64,000 nucleotides of DNA from Microbacterium sp. nov. GSS16 (GTDB taxonomy: Bacteria > Actinomycetota > Actinomycetes > Actinomycetales > Microbacteriaceae). Where the stretch lies: NCBI RefSeq assembly GCF_028198145.1, contig NZ_CP116338.1, positions 992,001 through 1,056,000 on the forward strand, read 5' to 3'. Both the position numbers and the translations under genes were made by a program. Below the pieces are notes generated by a model, which saw nothing but the letters and a program-made list of their open reading frames with translations, ran no database searches and was not told where the DNA came from. Every line of letters begins with the position of its first letter. The first letter of the stretch is position 1. Positions 1 through 9,338 of the stretch are shown piece by piece.

Positions 1-485
1 GGCTGGACGGGCTCGACGTGCAGCGTGTGCACGGCGATCTGCACCTCGGCCAGACGCTGCGCACGTCGCACGGCTGGCGGATCGTCGACTTCGAGGGCGA
101 GCCGGGCCGGCCGTTCGCCGAGCGGGCGCTGCCCGACTCGCCCTGGCGCGACGTGGCGGGCATGCTGCGCTCGTTCAGCTACGCGCCCGGCGTCGTCGAG
201 ATGTCTCTGGCGGGTCGCCCCACCGAAGACGAGGAGCAGGAGCTGCGTGGCGAACGCGCGAAGGAGTGGTCGGCGATTGCACGCGAGCACTTCCTGCACG
301 GGTACGCGACGGCCTGCGATCCCGATGACGCGAAAGCGGCGACCGAACTGAGCCCACCGCTGCAGGCTCTGCTCGACGCCTACGAAGCCGACAAGGCGGT
401 ATACGAGGCGATCTACGAGAAGCGCAACCGCCCGTCGTGGGTCAGGATCCCCCTCGACGCGCTGGAGCGCATCGCCGCGAGGTGA
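1..485 (+). CDS. mak: Maltokinase, C-terminal part (cut by window edge)
   Basis: The frame is open from base 3 and stops at TGA 483-485; the start lies outside the window. The visible ~160 residues carry HGDLHLGQ and, about 15 residues on, IVDFEGEP, the phosphotransfer and metal-binding signature of actinobacterial maltokinases (Mak/Pep2). These cytoplasmic enzymes make maltose 1-phosphate from maltose and ATP for GlgE-dependent alpha-glucan synthesis. The tail YEAIYEKRNRPSWVRIPL matches the usual family end. It converges on the sulfur operon with a 10-base gap and no clear terminator. Its usual partners treS/glgE would lie to the left, unseen. Confidence 0.88.
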   Translation, partial: LDGLDVQRVHGDLHLGQTLRTSHGWRIVDFEGEPGRPFAERALPDSPWRDVAGMLRSFSYAPGVVEMSLAGRPTEDEEQELRGERAKEWSAIAREHFLHGYATACDPDDAKAATELSPPLQALLDAYEADKAVYEAIYEKRNRPSWVRIPLDALERIAAR

Positions 486-495
486 CCCACGATGG

Positions 496-1416
496 TCAGT
501 GCGCCGTGGCCACCCCGATCGCGTCGTGCGTGATCACCGCCGCGACGCGCGCTCCGGCCCCTGCCGCCACGATCAGCTGCTGAGGCCCGGGGGCGGCGAC
601 ATCGCCCGCCGCGTACAGGCCCCGGATGCTGGTGCGACCCGACCTGTCGGTGAGCAGGTGCCCCTGCCCATCGCGCTCCGGCGTGATCCCGCCGAGGAAC
701 GACAGGTCGGCCTCCCACTCCGGGCGCACGAACCCCCCGTCGATCACGTGCTCCTCGCGGTCGGCGGTGCGCACGGCTTCGATCCGGCCCCGGTCACCGA
801 CCAGCTCGACGACGGGGGAGCGCACGACCGTCACGCCGGCGGCCACGAGCTCCGCCTCCTCGGCGGTGCCCACCGCGTCGGAGCCGTTCGTGAACACGGT
901 CAGCCGAGCGGTCCAGTGCGCGATCAGCCTCGCCCGGTCGGCGAGGTCGTTCGATTCGCCGATGAGCGCCAGGCTGCGCCCGCGCAGCTCCCAGGCATCG
1001 CAGGCGGCGCAGCTGAAGAGGCTCATGCCGTAGAAGCCGCGCAGATTCGGCACGTCGGGCAGCGTCTCGCGCAGCCCGGTCGCGAGCAGCACCGAGCGAG
1101 CCGTCACCTGCTCTGCGGGCTCGCGCCGGCCGATGCCGGCCGCGAACCCGGCATCCGTCGCCGTCAGCGCGCCGACGCGCACCCGCGAGCGGATCTCGAC
1201 GTTCGGGTACGCCGCCAGCTCTTCGCGGGCGATGCGCCGCAGCTCGAACGGCGGTACTCCGTCACGCGTGAGGAAGCCGTGCGAGTTGAGCGTCGCCGCG
1301 TTGCGCGGCCGATCGGCGTCGACGACCAGCACGCGGGCCAGCGAGCGTCCGAGGTTCAGCGCGGCCGACAGCCCGGCCGGCCCGCCGCCGACGATCAGCA
1401 CGTCGTAGTCGGTCAT
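496..1416 (-). CDS. Thioredoxin-reductase-like FAD-dependent oxidoreductase
   Basis: 306 residues starting [18 protein letters not shown]-binding GGGPAG at 10-15, redox pair CAAC at 136-139 and a second FAD motif [11 protein letters not shown] near 267-276. This is the class II thioredoxin reductase layout. The glycine-rich motif expected for NADPH (GxGxxA, about 150-160) reads [11 protein letters not shown], so nucleotide binding may be weak or altered. The start ATG (1414-1416) overlaps the ferredoxin stop as ATGA, so it is translationally coupled as the last gene of the sulfur operon. A role as flavin disulfide reductase serving APS reductase or sulfite reduction is inferred from position. 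A ferredoxin-dependent flavin thioredoxin reductase is an alternative. Confidence 0.8.
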   Translation of the reverse strand: MTDYDVLIVGGGPAGLSAALNLGRSLARVLVVDADRPRNAATLNSHGFLTRDGVPPFELRRIAREELAAYPNVEIRSRVRVGALTATDAGFAAGIGRREPAEQVTARSVLLATGLRETLPDVPNLRGFYGMSLFSCAACDAWELRGRSLALIGESNDLADRARLIAHWTARLTVFTNGSDAVGTAEEAELVAAGVTVVRSPVVELVGDRGRIEAVRTADREEHVIDGGFVRPEWEADLSFLGGITPERDGQGHLLTDRSGRTSIRGLYAAGDVAAPGPQQLIVAAGAGARVAAVITHDAIGVATAH

Positions 1417-1748
1417 CCGTGCGCCCCTGAAGGGCTTTGTGGGGCGAGCGCGGCCACGACAGGGTGGTCGAAGTCGTAGACGCCGACCTTGGATGCGCCG
1501 CCCGGAGAGCCGATCTCGTCGAAGAACTCGACGTTGGCCTTGTAGTAGTCGGCCCATTCCTCGGGGAGGTCGTCTTCGTAGTAGATCGCCTCGACGGGGC
1601 AGACCGGTTCGCAGGCGCCGCAGTCCACACACTCGTCGGGGTGGATGTACAGCGAGCGCTCGCCCTCGTAGATGCAGTCGACCGGGCACTCGTCGATGCA
1701 GGCGCGATCCTTCACGTCCACGCAGGGCAGCGCGATCACATAGGTCAT
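1413..1748 (-). CDS. fdxA: 7Fe-8S ferredoxin
   Basis: 111 residues, close to the usual length of actinobacterial FdxA/FdxC. The N-terminal Cys set is C9, C17, C21, C25; the second set is C40-x2-C43-x2-C46-x3-C50-P, giving one [3Fe-4S] and one [4Fe-4S] cluster. The block [20 protein letters not shown] is nearly invariant in this family. It accepts electrons from the NADPH reductase encoded just upstream (starts overlap: stop of fprA-like gene at 1745) and can pass them to the siroheme sulfite reductase at the head of the operon. Cytoplasmic electron carrier. Confidence 0.93.
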   Translation of the reverse strand: MTYVIALPCVDVKDRACIDECPVDCIYEGERSLYIHPDECVDCGACEPVCPVEAIYYEDDLPEEWADYYKANVEFFDEIGSPGGASKVGVYDFDHPVVAALAPQSPSGAHG

Positions 1749-3292
1749 CGGGTCAGCACCCCCGGCTGCGAGATCTCGACCTGCTCTTCGCGGTCGACGA
1801 CCTTGACGCGTTCGCGCACGTGCTCGTGATTCTCGCCGAGCGCGCGCTCGTGCGCGTCCAGCGCCAGCCAGCCGTCCCAGGTCGTGTAGGCCGTCCCGCG
1901 CTCGTCGAGCAGGTCGAGCACATCGCCCTTCGACAGGCGCAGGGGCCGAGATCCCGCGGGGCTCAGGGACCCGGGTTCCGCGGGGCTCAGGGGCCCGGGT
2001 TCCGCGGGGCTCAGGGGCCCAGATTCCGCGGGGCTCAGGGGCCCGGGCGCGGCGGGGTGGGTGAGCAGTCCCGCCCGTGCGTCGGCGACGAGGTGGCCGA
2101 TCGTCTCGAGGGCGTCGGATTTCGTGTGCCCGATGAGCCCGACCGGGCCGCGCTTGATCCAGCCGGTCGCGTAGAGGCCGGTCTGGCCGAGCACCCTTCC
2201 CTCGACGTTGGGCACCACGCCGCGGCGCTCGTCGAAGTCCGCGCCCTCGACGCGCGTGCCGTAGTAGCCGATCGCGCGGTACACCGCCTGCACGTCGTAC
2301 TCGCGCACCTCGCCCGTCGGCACCGGGACGCCTGCCGCGTCGGGCGCGGTGCGGGCGAACCGGATGCCCGTGACGCGGTCGTCACCGGTGATCTCGACCG
2401 GCGCGTGCCAGAAGTGCAGGTGCAGACGCCGCGACGCTCCCGTCGACGGCTTTCCCCGCCACGAGTTCAGGGTGCGCAGCATGACCTTGAGCTGGTTGTT
2501 GGGCGCGGCCGCCGGATCGACGCCCTCGAAGTCCTCGTTGTACAGCACGATGTCGACGTCGCGCACCTCACCCAGCTCGCGCAGCTCGATCGGCGTGAAC
2601 TTGATGTCGGCGGGTCCGCGGCGGCCGAACACGTGCACGTCGGTCACCGCCGACGACTCGAGGCCCGCGAGCACGTTGTCCGGCACCTCGGTGGTGCGCA
2701 GATCGACCGCGTGCTTGGCGAGCACGCGCGCCACGTCGAGCGCGACGTTGCCGTTGCCGATCACCGCGACCGACGACGCCTCGAGCGGCCAGGTGCGGGG
2801 CACGTCGGGATGCCCGTCATACCAAGCCACGAAGTCGGCCGCGCCGTACGAGCCGGGCAGGTCGACGCCGGGGATGTCGAGCGTCGCATCGCGCAGCGCA
2901 CCGGTGGCGAGGATCACCGCGTGGTACCGCTCGCGCAGCTCGTCGAGAGCGATGTCGCGACCCACCTCGACGTTGCCGATGAACCGGATGGTGCGGCGAG
3001 TGTCCGCCAGGCTCGAAGGCCCGGGCTGGGGAGCGTCGAGCATCTCGTGCAGCGAGCTGACGATGCCTTTGATCCGGGGGTGGTCCGGCGCGACGCCGTA
3101 GCGGATCAGCCCGTAAGGGGCGGGAAGCGACTCGAACAGGTCGATCTCGACCGCGTCGATCTCGACCGCGTCGGCCGAGTCGGCTCCCTGAGCCGGGCGG
3201 AGGGCGGCGACGGCCTGAGCGAGCAGGTTGCCCGCATAGATGCCGGCGGGTCCCGCACCGACGATCGCGACGCGCAGCGTGGAGAGGGTCAT
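1745..3292 (-). CDS. fprA: Ferredoxin-NADP+ reductase, FprA/adrenodoxin-reductase type
   Basis: 515 residues beginning [21 protein letters not shown], with the FAD Rossmann motif GAGPAG at 12-17 and the family blocks [14 protein letters not shown] and [15 protein letters not shown] (NADP site). FprA-type enzymes are usually about 450-470 residues. The excess is a repetitive insertion, residues ~416-455, made of four 8-residue [12 protein letters not shown] units encoded by a 24-bp tandem repeat (1952-2047) followed by PLRLSKGD. It moves electrons from NADPH to ferredoxin. Both ends overlap neighbours as ATGA. Co-transcription with sir, cysH and ferredoxin points to supplying reductant for sulfite reduction. 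Confidence 0.93.
   Translation of the reverse strand: MTLSTLRVAIVGAGPAGIYAGNLLAQAVAALRPAQGADSADAVEIDAVEIDLFESLPAPYGLIRYGVAPDHPRIKGIVSSLHEMLDAPQPGPSSLADTRRTIRFIGNVEVGRDIALDELRERYHAVILATGALRDATLDIPGVDLPGSYGAADFVAWYDGHPDVPRTWPLEASSVAVIGNGNVALDVARVLAKHAVDLRTTEVPDNVLAGLESSAVTDVHVFGRRGPADIKFTPIELRELGEVRDVDIVLYNEDFEGVDPAAAPNNQLKVMLRTLNSWRGKPSTGASRRLHLHFWHAPVEITGDDRVTGIRFARTAPDAAGVPVPTGEVREYDVQAVYRAIGYYGTRVEGADFDERRGVVPNVEGRVLGQTGLYATGWIKRGPVGLIGHTKSDALETIGHLVADARAGLLTHPAAPGPLSPAESGPLSPAEPGPLSPAEPGSLSPAGSRPLRLSKGDVLDLLDERGTAYTTWDGWLALDAHERALGENHEHVRERVKVVDREEQVEISQPGVLTR
1927..2047. repeat. Four 24-bp tandem repeats plus a dispersed-repeat copy inside fprA
   Basis: CCTTCGACAGGCGCAGGGGCC (the dispersed element, one substitution) at 1927-1947 is followed by units starting at 1952, 1976, 2000 and 2024, each like TTCCGCGGGGCTCAGGGGCC plus four bases. 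They keep the reading frame and encode the Pro/Ser-rich insertion of the reductase. Confidence 0.9.
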
Positions 3293-4218
3293 GACAGGGA
3301 GGCCTTTCGAGACGAAGCGGAATGAGAGAAGCGGAAGCTCGAGTCGATCGCCCGCACCAGCCCGGTGTCGACGGCGAGGCCGGCGTCGAGTGCGGCGGTC
3401 AGGCGCGAGCGCCCCCGCCGGCGTGCGGCGGCGGATGCCCGGGGCGCGGCGTCTTCGGCATCCGTCGATGCCGGGACCAGCGCCGCGGCGAACGGACTCA
3501 GCCGCACCACCTCGCCGACCACGACCACCGCGGGGGAGCGCACCTGCGCCGCGGCGGCGAGCTGCGCGATCGTGCCCAGCGTTCCGATCGTCACGCGCTC
3601 GCCGCTGCCGTAGCCGTCTTCGACGATCGCGACCGGGCAGTCGGCGCCGCGCGCGCCGGCGGCCAGCACGTGCGCTGAGTGCGCCAGCGTGCTGACGCCC
3701 ATGAGCAGCACCAGCGTGTGGTCGGCACCCGACCTGCTCACCGACCCGCCGGGTTCGATCTGGTCGTGCGCGCTGACGACGCTGAACGACGCGCTGACGC
3801 CGCGATGCGTGAGGGGGATGCCCGCGACGGCCGGCACCGAGACGGCGCTGGTCACGCCCGGCACGACGTCGACCCGGATGCCGGCGGCTTCGCAGAACAG
3901 CTGCTCTTCGCGACCGCGGCCGAAGACGAACGGATCGCCGCCCTTCAGCCGTACGACGTCGCGGCCGGCGAGGGCCAGCTCGACGAGCAGCTCGTTGATG
4001 CCGTCCTGCGGCACGGGATGGTGACCGGGCAGCTTGCCGACGTCGATCACCTCGGCGGCGATGACGGAGCCTTCCGCCTCGAGCTGGGCGAGCACACTGC
4101 GCGCGCCGAGCCGGTCGGCCACGATCACGTCGGCCTTTTCGAGCGCGCGCAGTCCGCGCAGCGTGAGCAGCCCGGCATCGCCGGGGCCGGCGCCGACGAG
4201 GGTCACTGTTCCGGTCAT
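3289..4218 (-). CDS. cobA: Uroporphyrinogen-III C-methyltransferase (siroheme synthesis)
   Basis: 309 residues from ATG 4216-4218, which overlaps the permease stop as ATGA. SAM-dependent tetrapyrrole methylase: GAGPGD at 9-14, VRLKGGDPFVFGRG about 89-102, PGVTSA and the GIPLTHRG motif. It methylates uroporphyrinogen III at C2 and C7 to precorrin-2, the first committed step to siroheme, the cofactor of the sulfite reductase in this operon. Compared with single-domain SUMT proteins (~255 residues) it has an extra C-terminal tail of about 45 residues, Ala/Arg-rich, with no CysG oxidase/chelatase domain. The chelatase job may fall to the CbiX-like gene at 12061. Confidence 0.93.
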   Translation of the reverse strand: MTGTVTLVGAGPGDAGLLTLRGLRALEKADVIVADRLGARSVLAQLEAEGSVIAAEVIDVGKLPGHHPVPQDGINELLVELALAGRDVVRLKGGDPFVFGRGREEQLFCEAAGIRVDVVPGVTSAVSVPAVAGIPLTHRGVSASFSVVSAHDQIEPGGSVSRSGADHTLVLLMGVSTLAHSAHVLAAGARGADCPVAIVEDGYGSGERVTIGTLGTIAQLAAAAQVRSPAVVVVGEVVRLSPFAAALVPASTDAEDAAPRASAAARRRGRSRLTAALDAGLAVDTGLVRAIDSSFRFSHSASSRKASLS

Positions 4219-5123
4219 GAGGTGCCTCCCAGCAGCAGGCCGCGATCGCGCAGCATCCGGCGTTCGAGGGGCCCGAAGAGCACCAGCTCGATGACGATGC
4301 CGATCGCGAGGATCAGGATGATGGTGCCGAGCACGCTGGCGAGGTCCGCCAGCTCGCGCGACTGATTGAGCAGCGTTCCCAGACCGAAGCCCATCGAGCC
4401 GCCCATCGTGATGATCTCGGCGGCCATCAGCGAGCGCCACGAGAACGCCCAGCCCTGCTTCAGACCCGCGACGTACCCGGGCAGCGAGGCGGGCAGCACG
4501 ACGGTGGTGGCGAGCTGCCAGCGGGTGGCGCCGAGCACGGTGCCGACCCGGCGCAGCTGCGGCGGCACCTGGTCGACGCCGGACAGCAGGCCGTTCACGA
4601 TCGAGGGGATGGCGCCCATCAGGATCACGAAGTACGCCGTCGCATCGGTCAGCCCGAACCAGATGATCGCCGCGGGCACCCAGGCCACAGAGGGCAGCAC
4701 GGTCAGCCCCGAGATCAGCGGGCCGGCGGCGCGACGCAGCAGCTTCCACTCGGCGAGGGCGAGACCGAGAGGGGTGCCGATGGCGATCGCGATGAGAAAA
4801 CCCAGCCCGCCGCGTTCGAGGCTGGTGAGCACGGCCTGCTGCAGGCGACCCGACTCCCAGGCGTCGCCGAGGGCGGCCAGCACCGCGGTCGGGCTGGGCG
4901 CCTTGTCGGGGCGCGGGGCGGCCACGGTGATGTAGAGCTGCCAGAGCGCCACCAGCACGAGCAGCAGGGCGACCGGCGGCAGCGCCTTGGCGATGATGCC
5001 GCGCCAGCGCGGCGCGGCCTGAGCCGGATCGGACTGCAGCCGATCGAGACCGCTCGACAGGGTGCGCAGATCGTCGTGCTCGACGGGGGTGGGCGTCGTC
5101 GGCGCTGTCGACTCAGGAGGCAT
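4215..5123 (-). CDS. ABC transporter permease, SsuC/TauC type
   Basis: 302 residues with a long N-terminal cytoplasmic stretch (~50 residues), then about six hydrophobic segments of the BPD_transp_1 fold (for example IAKALPPVALLLVLVALWQ and PLISGLTVLPSVAWVPAAII). The block VLGATRWQLATTVVLPASLP is the EAA loop that docks on the ATPase. This permease family serves sulfonate, taurine, nitrate and related anions. Start ATG 5121-5123 lies inside the ATPase gene (11-base overlap). Location between cysN and cobA argues for uptake of a sulfur compound; no ssuD/tauD desulfonating enzyme is in the operon, so the substrate (sulfate or sulfonate) is open. Confidence 0.88.
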   Translation of the reverse strand: MPPESTAPTTPTPVEHDDLRTLSSGLDRLQSDPAQAAPRWRGIIAKALPPVALLLVLVALWQLYITVAAPRPDKAPSPTAVLAALGDAWESGRLQQAVLTSLERGGLGFLIAIAIGTPLGLALAEWKLLRRAAGPLISGLTVLPSVAWVPAAIIWFGLTDATAYFVILMGAIPSIVNGLLSGVDQVPPQLRRVGTVLGATRWQLATTVVLPASLPGYVAGLKQGWAFSWRSLMAAEIITMGGSMGFGLGTLLNQSRELADLASVLGTIILILAIGIVIELVLFGPLERRMLRDRGLLLGGTS

Positions 5124-5949
5124 TGCGGGCCAGCTCCTTCCGCAGCTCGGCGGTGATCTCGCCGGCGAGAGCCGCGACCTCGGGCGATTCGATGCGCCGC
5201 CCGACGGTGTTGCGGATGCGCCACTCGCCGGCGATCCGGCCCGGCCTGCTCGAGAGCAGCACCACGCGCTGTCCCAGACGCGCGGCCTCGCGCACGTTGT
5301 GCGTGACGAACACGATCGTGCGGCCGGTGGCCCGCCACACGCGCTCGAGCTCTTCGTGCAGCAGGTCGCGGGTGATGGCGTCGAGGGCGGCGAACGGCTC
5401 GTCCATGAGCAGCACCGGCCGATCCTGAGCCAGCGCTCGCGCCAGAGCGACCCGCTGGCGCATGCCGCCGGATAGCTCGTGCGGTCGCTTGTCTCCGGCT
5501 TCGGCGAGGTTCACGGTCGCGAGCAGCCGGTCGGCCTCGGCCGCGCGCTCGCCCCGCGGCACGCCGCGCAGCCGCAGCGCCAGCTCGACGTTGCGGCGGG
5601 CGGTGAGCCACGGCATCAGCGCCGAGTCCTGGAACATCACCGCAGACCCGCCGTCGGGCGTCTCGATGGCCCCGGAGGTCGTCGGCTCGAGACCGGCGAT
5701 GAGGTTGAGCAGCGTCGACTTGCCGCAGCCGGACGCCCCGAGCAGGCACACGAACTCGCCGGGTGCGATGTCGAGCGAGATGTCGTCGAGCACGATCGGC
5801 CCGACGCCGTACCGCTTGGTGACGTGCGAGACGCGTACCGCCGGGTCGACGGGTGCTCGCTCGCCGGGCAGGGGGCTGACGCCGTCGAAGCTGGGGACGA
5901 GGTGGCCGTGCGTGACGGCGGGGCGTGCGAGGGTGTCGCGGCTCGCCAT
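5113..5949 (-). CDS. ABC transporter ATP-binding protein, SsuB/TauB type
   Basis: 278 residues from ATG 5947-5949. Walker A GASGCGKST at ~71-79, Q-loop FQDSALMPWLT, signature LSGGMRQR ~159-166, Walker B VLLMDEPFAALD ~179-190 and switch His in FVTHNVREA. Pro/Gly-rich N-terminal 35 residues precede the nucleotide-binding domain. An in-frame GTG immediately upstream (5950-5952) could also be used; the ATG was preferred because it makes a TGATG junction with the upstream binding-protein gene. It energises the permease encoded downstream. Family and order (binding protein, ATPase, permease) match aliphatic-sulfonate and taurine importers. Confidence 0.9.
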   Translation of the reverse strand: MASRDTLARPAVTHGHLVPSFDGVSPLPGERAPVDPAVRVSHVTKRYGVGPIVLDDISLDIAPGEFVCLLGASGCGKSTLLNLIAGLEPTTSGAIETPDGGSAVMFQDSALMPWLTARRNVELALRLRGVPRGERAAEADRLLATVNLAEAGDKRPHELSGGMRQRVALARALAQDRPVLLMDEPFAALDAITRDLLHEELERVWRATGRTIVFVTHNVREAARLGQRVVLLSSRPGRIAGEWRIRNTVGRRIESPEVAALAGEITAELRKELARNAS

Positions 5950-7022
5950 CACTGCTCCCCGAGCCCCGCGGCCGAGACGGCGTCGTCGCCGGCGTCCGAG
6001 AGCTGCGCGTTCAACGCGCGCAGGTCGAACAGCCCGTCGATCGAGCCCTTCTTCTGGGTGCCAGCGGCGAGCCCATCGGCGACGAGCGCCTGGAACGTCT
6101 CCGCGTGCGGATCGACCGTGAAGTCGACGTTCTCGAGCGCCCGAGCCAGCACGTCGTCGGCCAGCCGCTTGCCGGTCGCCTCATCGAGCTGGGCGTTGAT
6201 CACGGCGCCGGCCTGGGCCTCGTTCTCGTCCAGCCACCGCACCGCGGCGATGTGACCTGCGAGCAGCTTGTCGACGAGCTGAGGATGCTCGTCGGCGAAG
6301 TCCTTGCGCACGAGCAGCACGGTGGTCGGGAAAGCCCCGTCGTCCCAGAGGTCGGCCTCGTCGACCAGCACGTGCGCACCGGCCTCGACGACCAGGCGCG
6401 ACACCCACGGCTCGGGCAGCCATGCGCCGTCGAGCTGTCCGTCCTGGAAGAGCGTCAGCGTCTGGGCGTTCTCCGTCGGTGAGATGCTGACGTCGCCACC
6501 GCCCGAGACCGAGGTCTCGTACCCCTCCTCGGCCAGCCAGCTGCGCAGCGCCACGTCCTGCGTGTTCCCGAGCTGCGGGCTGGCCAGGTTCGCGCCCTCC
6601 AGATCGGCGGGTGAGTCGATGCCGTCGCGCACGACGAGAGCGGCCCCTCCCGACGTCGCTCCGGCGATGATGCGGGCGGAGGCGCCTCCCGACTGGATGA
6701 ACGTGTTGATCGAGGGGTTCGGCCCGATGTAGGCGGCGTCGATCGCGCCGGCCGACAGAGCCTCGATCGCGGCCGGGCCGGCGTTGAATATCTCGGTCGT
6801 CAGGTCGACGTCGCCGAGCGCCTCGTCGAACAGTCCCTCCGACAGCCCGACCAGCGCCGGCGCGTGGGTGACGTTGGCGAAGTAGCCGAGACGCAGCTCT
6901 GCCGCATCCCCTTCGGCGGCGGATCCGGATGCCGGGGCGCAGCCTGCGAGCACCAGCGCGGTGAGGCCCATCGCCAGGGCCCCCAGTGCGGTGAATGTCC
7001 TGTTCGTGCGGGTGATGTTCAC
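5949..7022 (-). CDS. ABC transporter substrate-binding lipoprotein, SsuA/TauA-like
   Basis: 357 residues. The N-terminus has a short basic region, a hydrophobic helix and the lipobox LAGC with Cys28, so the mature protein is a lipoprotein on the outer face of the membrane. The block LRLGYFANVTHAPALVGLSEGLF and the later TEIFNAGPAAIEALSAGAIDAAYIG are typical of NMT1/SsuA-like periplasmic-binding fold type II proteins that bind sulfonates, nitrate or thiamine precursors. It is 49 bases downstream of cysN, with an RBS-like GGAGGCGAAACC before the ATG. Substrate is inferred from the sulfur operon, not from binding residues. Confidence 0.87.
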   Translation of the reverse strand: MNITRTNRTFTALGALAMGLTALVLAGCAPASGSAAEGDAAELRLGYFANVTHAPALVGLSEGLFDEALGDVDLTTEIFNAGPAAIEALSAGAIDAAYIGPNPSINTFIQSGGASARIIAGATSGGAALVVRDGIDSPADLEGANLASPQLGNTQDVALRSWLAEEGYETSVSGGGDVSISPTENAQTLTLFQDGQLDGAWLPEPWVSRLVVEAGAHVLVDEADLWDDGAFPTTVLLVRKDFADEHPQLVDKLLAGHIAAVRWLDENEAQAGAVINAQLDEATGKRLADDVLARALENVDFTVDPHAETFQALVADGLAAGTQKKGSIDGLFDLRALNAQLSDAGDDAVSAAGLGEQ

Positions 7023-7071
7023 GGTTTCGCCTCCTTAGGCTCGTGCTGCGGTTCGGTGCGGCGCGGTCGGG

Positions 7072-8421
7072 TCAGTCGATGACGGTGCCGGCGGCCAGAG
7101 TGGCGCCGTCGGCGGGGTGGATGAGCAGCAGCGAGCCGCCTTCGCGGCTCTGCGCGTACGGCTCGAGTGGGAGATCGGATGCCAGGCGCAGCCGCACGCG
7201 GCCGATCTCGTTCTCGGCGATCGAGGCATCCGCCGCCGCGTTCAGGTCGATGTGCGCGAGGGTCTCGAGGTCACGGCGGGTGAGCACCTCGGCGACGAAC
7301 GCCTGCACGGTCGTAGTGCCGTGCTTGACGAGCACGCGGGCGCCCGGCGCCGTGGCGCGGGGGTCGAGCTGGAAGAGCTCGACCACGGCATCCCGTCGCA
7401 GCGGCGGAGCCGAGCCCTCGGCGACGACCAGGGCGCCGCGGGCCGCGTCGATCTCGTCGGCCAGCGTGAGCGTCACCGACTGCCGCACCGAGGCCGCGCC
7501 GGTGTCGACGCCGGCGACGTGCACACCCGTGACCTCGCTGGAGAGGCCCGAGGGCAGCACCTGCACTCGGTCGCCGACCGAGACGGTGCCTGCGGTGATG
7601 CGCCCGGCGAGACCCCGGAAGTCGCGCAGCCGCTCGGCTTCGTCTGCGGTGATCTCGGGCGAGAGGCCGCCCTGCGGGCGTAGCACGAGCTGCACCGGCA
7701 GTCGCAGCGGAGCCTCGGCGTCGGTGCGCACTGGCAGCGTCTCGAGCAGCTCGAAGAGCGTCTCTGCGCCGTACCAGGGGGTGCGCTCGGACCTGTCGAC
7801 GATGTTGTCGCCCTCCAGCGCCGAGACGGGCAGCACGCGCACGGCGCTGATGCCGAGCTCGTCGGCCACCCGCAGCGCCTCGAGTTCGATGTCGACATAG
7901 GTCTGCTCGTCGAATCCGATGAGGTCGATCTTGTTCACCGCGACGATCACGTGCGCGACTCTCAGCAGCGACGCCACGGCCAGGTGGCGTCTGGTCTGCT
8001 CGACGACGCCCTTGCGGGCATCCACCAGCACGATCACGGCGTCTGCCGTCGCCGCTCCGGTGACCATGTTGCGGGTGTACTGCACGTGCCCCGGGCAGTC
8101 GGCGAGGATGAAGCTGCGCCGGTCGGTGGCGAAGTATCGGTACGCGACGTCGATCGTGATGCCCTGCTCGCGCTCGGCGCGCAGCCCGTCGGTGAGCAGC
8201 GCGAAGTCGAACGCGCCATGTGCGAAGCCGCGGGCGCGCGAGGTCGCGGCCACCTGGTCGAGCTGGTCGGCGAGGATCGCCTTCGCATCGTGCAGCAGCC
8301 GGCCGACCAGGGTGGACTTGCCGTCGTCGACCGAGCCCGCGGTCGCGAACCGGAACAGCTCCCCGGTCGTCGAGCGAGCGAAGGGAGTCGAGACGCGTCG
8401 CGTCGTGCTGTCGGTGCTCAT
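7072..8421 (-). CDS. cysN: Sulfate adenylyltransferase subunit 1 (GTPase)
   Basis: 449 residues. GTPase motifs: G1 GSVDDGKST 29-37, G3 DCPGH 108-112, G4 NKID 163-166; EF-Tu-like beta-barrel domains follow. Together with CysD it forms APS (adenylyl sulfate) from sulfate and ATP, with GTP hydrolysis driving the reaction. It has no CysC (APS kinase) domain at its C-terminus, consistent with direct APS reduction by the CysH here. Start ATG overlaps the cysD stop as TGATG. Residues ~9-18 (RVSTPFARST) are encoded by a short sequence resembling a dispersed high-GC repeat (8366-8396), so the extreme N-terminus may be a recent addition. Confidence 0.95.
   Translation of the reverse strand: MSTDSTTRRVSTPFARSTTGELFRFATAGSVDDGKSTLVGRLLHDAKAILADQLDQVAATSRARGFAHGAFDFALLTDGLRAEREQGITIDVAYRYFATDRRSFILADCPGHVQYTRNMVTGAATADAVIVLVDARKGVVEQTRRHLAVASLLRVAHVIVAVNKIDLIGFDEQTYVDIELEALRVADELGISAVRVLPVSALEGDNIVDRSERTPWYGAETLFELLETLPVRTDAEAPLRLPVQLVLRPQGGLSPEITADEAERLRDFRGLAGRITAGTVSVGDRVQVLPSGLSSEVTGVHVAGVDTGAASVRQSVTLTLADEIDAARGALVVAEGSAPPLRRDAVVELFQLDPRATAPGARVLVKHGTTTVQAFVAEVLTRRDLETLAHIDLNAAADASIAENEIGRVRLRLASDLPLEPYAQSREGGSLLLIHPADGATLAAGTVID
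8366..8396. repeat. Dispersed GTCGAGCGAGCGAAG-type repeat in cysN 5' end
   Basis: GTCGAGCGAGCGAAGGGAGTC resembles a short motif widespread in high-GC actinobacterial genomes. It is translated as residues ~9-18 of CysN. Confidence 0.6.
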
Positions 8422-9338
8422 CAGAAATACCCGTCCTTCTTACGGTCCTCCATGGCGGCTTCGCTGATTCGGTCGTCGGCCCGGGTCGCGCCGCGCTCGG
8501 TGAGGGTGGTGCGGGCGACCTCGTCGACGATCGCCGCCGTGTCGGCGGCGTCCGACTCGACCGCACCGGTGCAGCTCATGTCGCCGACGGTGCGATAGCG
8601 CACCGTGCGGCGCACCACCTGCTCGTCGTCGAGCGGCTGCGAGAACTCGCCCACCGCCCACCACATGCCCGAGCGCTGGAACACCTCGCGCTCGTGGGCG
8701 TAGTACAGCGGCGGCAGCGCGATGTCCTCGCGCTCGATGTAGCGCCAGATGTCGAGTTCGGTCCAGTTCGAGACGGGGAAGGCGCGCACGTGCTGCCCGG
8801 GCAGGTGCCGGCCGTTATACAGACTCCACAGCTCGGGGCGCTGGTTGCGCGGATCCCACTGGCCGAACTCGTCGCGCAGCGAGATGATGCGCTCCTTGGC
8901 CCGCGCCTTGTCCTCATCGCGGCGGGCGCCGCCGAAGACCGCATCGTGGCGGCCGGCCGCGATGGCATCCAGCAGCGGCTGGGTCTGCAGCGGGTTGCGC
9001 GTGCCGTCCGGGCGCTCGAAGAGGCGGCCGTCGTCGATGTAGTCCTGCACGCGCGCGACCTCGAGGTCGATGCCGAGCCGGGCGACCGTCTCATCACGGA
9101 AGCGGATCACCTCGGGGAAGTTATGCCCCGTGTCGACGTGCAGCACGGGGAACGGCACCCGACCGGGGGCGAACGCCTTCGCGGCGAGGTGCAGCACCAC
9201 GACCGAGTCCTTGCCGCCCGAGAACAGCAGCACGGGGCGCTCGAACTCGGCGACCACCTCGCGGATGATGTGGATGCCCTCGGCTTCGAGCAGGTCGAGG
9301 GTGCTCAAGGTAATGGTGGGGTCGACAACAGTGCTCAT
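8421..9338 (-). CDS. cysD: Sulfate adenylyltransferase subunit 2
   Basis: 305 residues from ATG 9336-9338, chosen because it overlaps the cysH stop as ATGA; the open frame runs further upstream but inside cysH. PP-loop SGGKDS at 40-45 and the conserved GGARRDEDKARAKERI block mark the N-type ATP pyrophosphatase catalytic subunit. It adenylylates sulfate to APS as a heterodimer with CysN. The C-terminus RISEAAMEDRKKDGYF is the family's characteristic ending. Fourth enzyme-coding position in the sulfur operon. Confidence 0.96.
   Translation of the reverse strand: MSTVVDPTITLSTLDLLEAEGIHIIREVVAEFERPVLLFSGGKDSVVVLHLAAKAFAPGRVPFPVLHVDTGHNFPEVIRFRDETVARLGIDLEVARVQDYIDDGRLFERPDGTRNPLQTQPLLDAIAAGRHDAVFGGARRDEDKARAKERIISLRDEFGQWDPRNQRPELWSLYNGRHLPGQHVRAFPVSNWTELDIWRYIEREDIALPPLYYAHEREVFQRSGMWWAVGEFSQPLDDEQVVRRTVRYRTVGDMSCTGAVESDAADTAAIVDEVARTTLTERGATRADDRISEAAMEDRKKDGYF

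Noticed and set aside
1952..2047. CRISPR-like array
   Set aside because: Units are directly adjacent without spacers, and lie inside a coding frame with no cas genes nearby.
1439..3325. Plus-strand frame with repeated RGAQGPGF units
   Set aside because: It is the shadow of the 24-bp repeats in fprA; the minus-strand FprA frame has clear family motifs.
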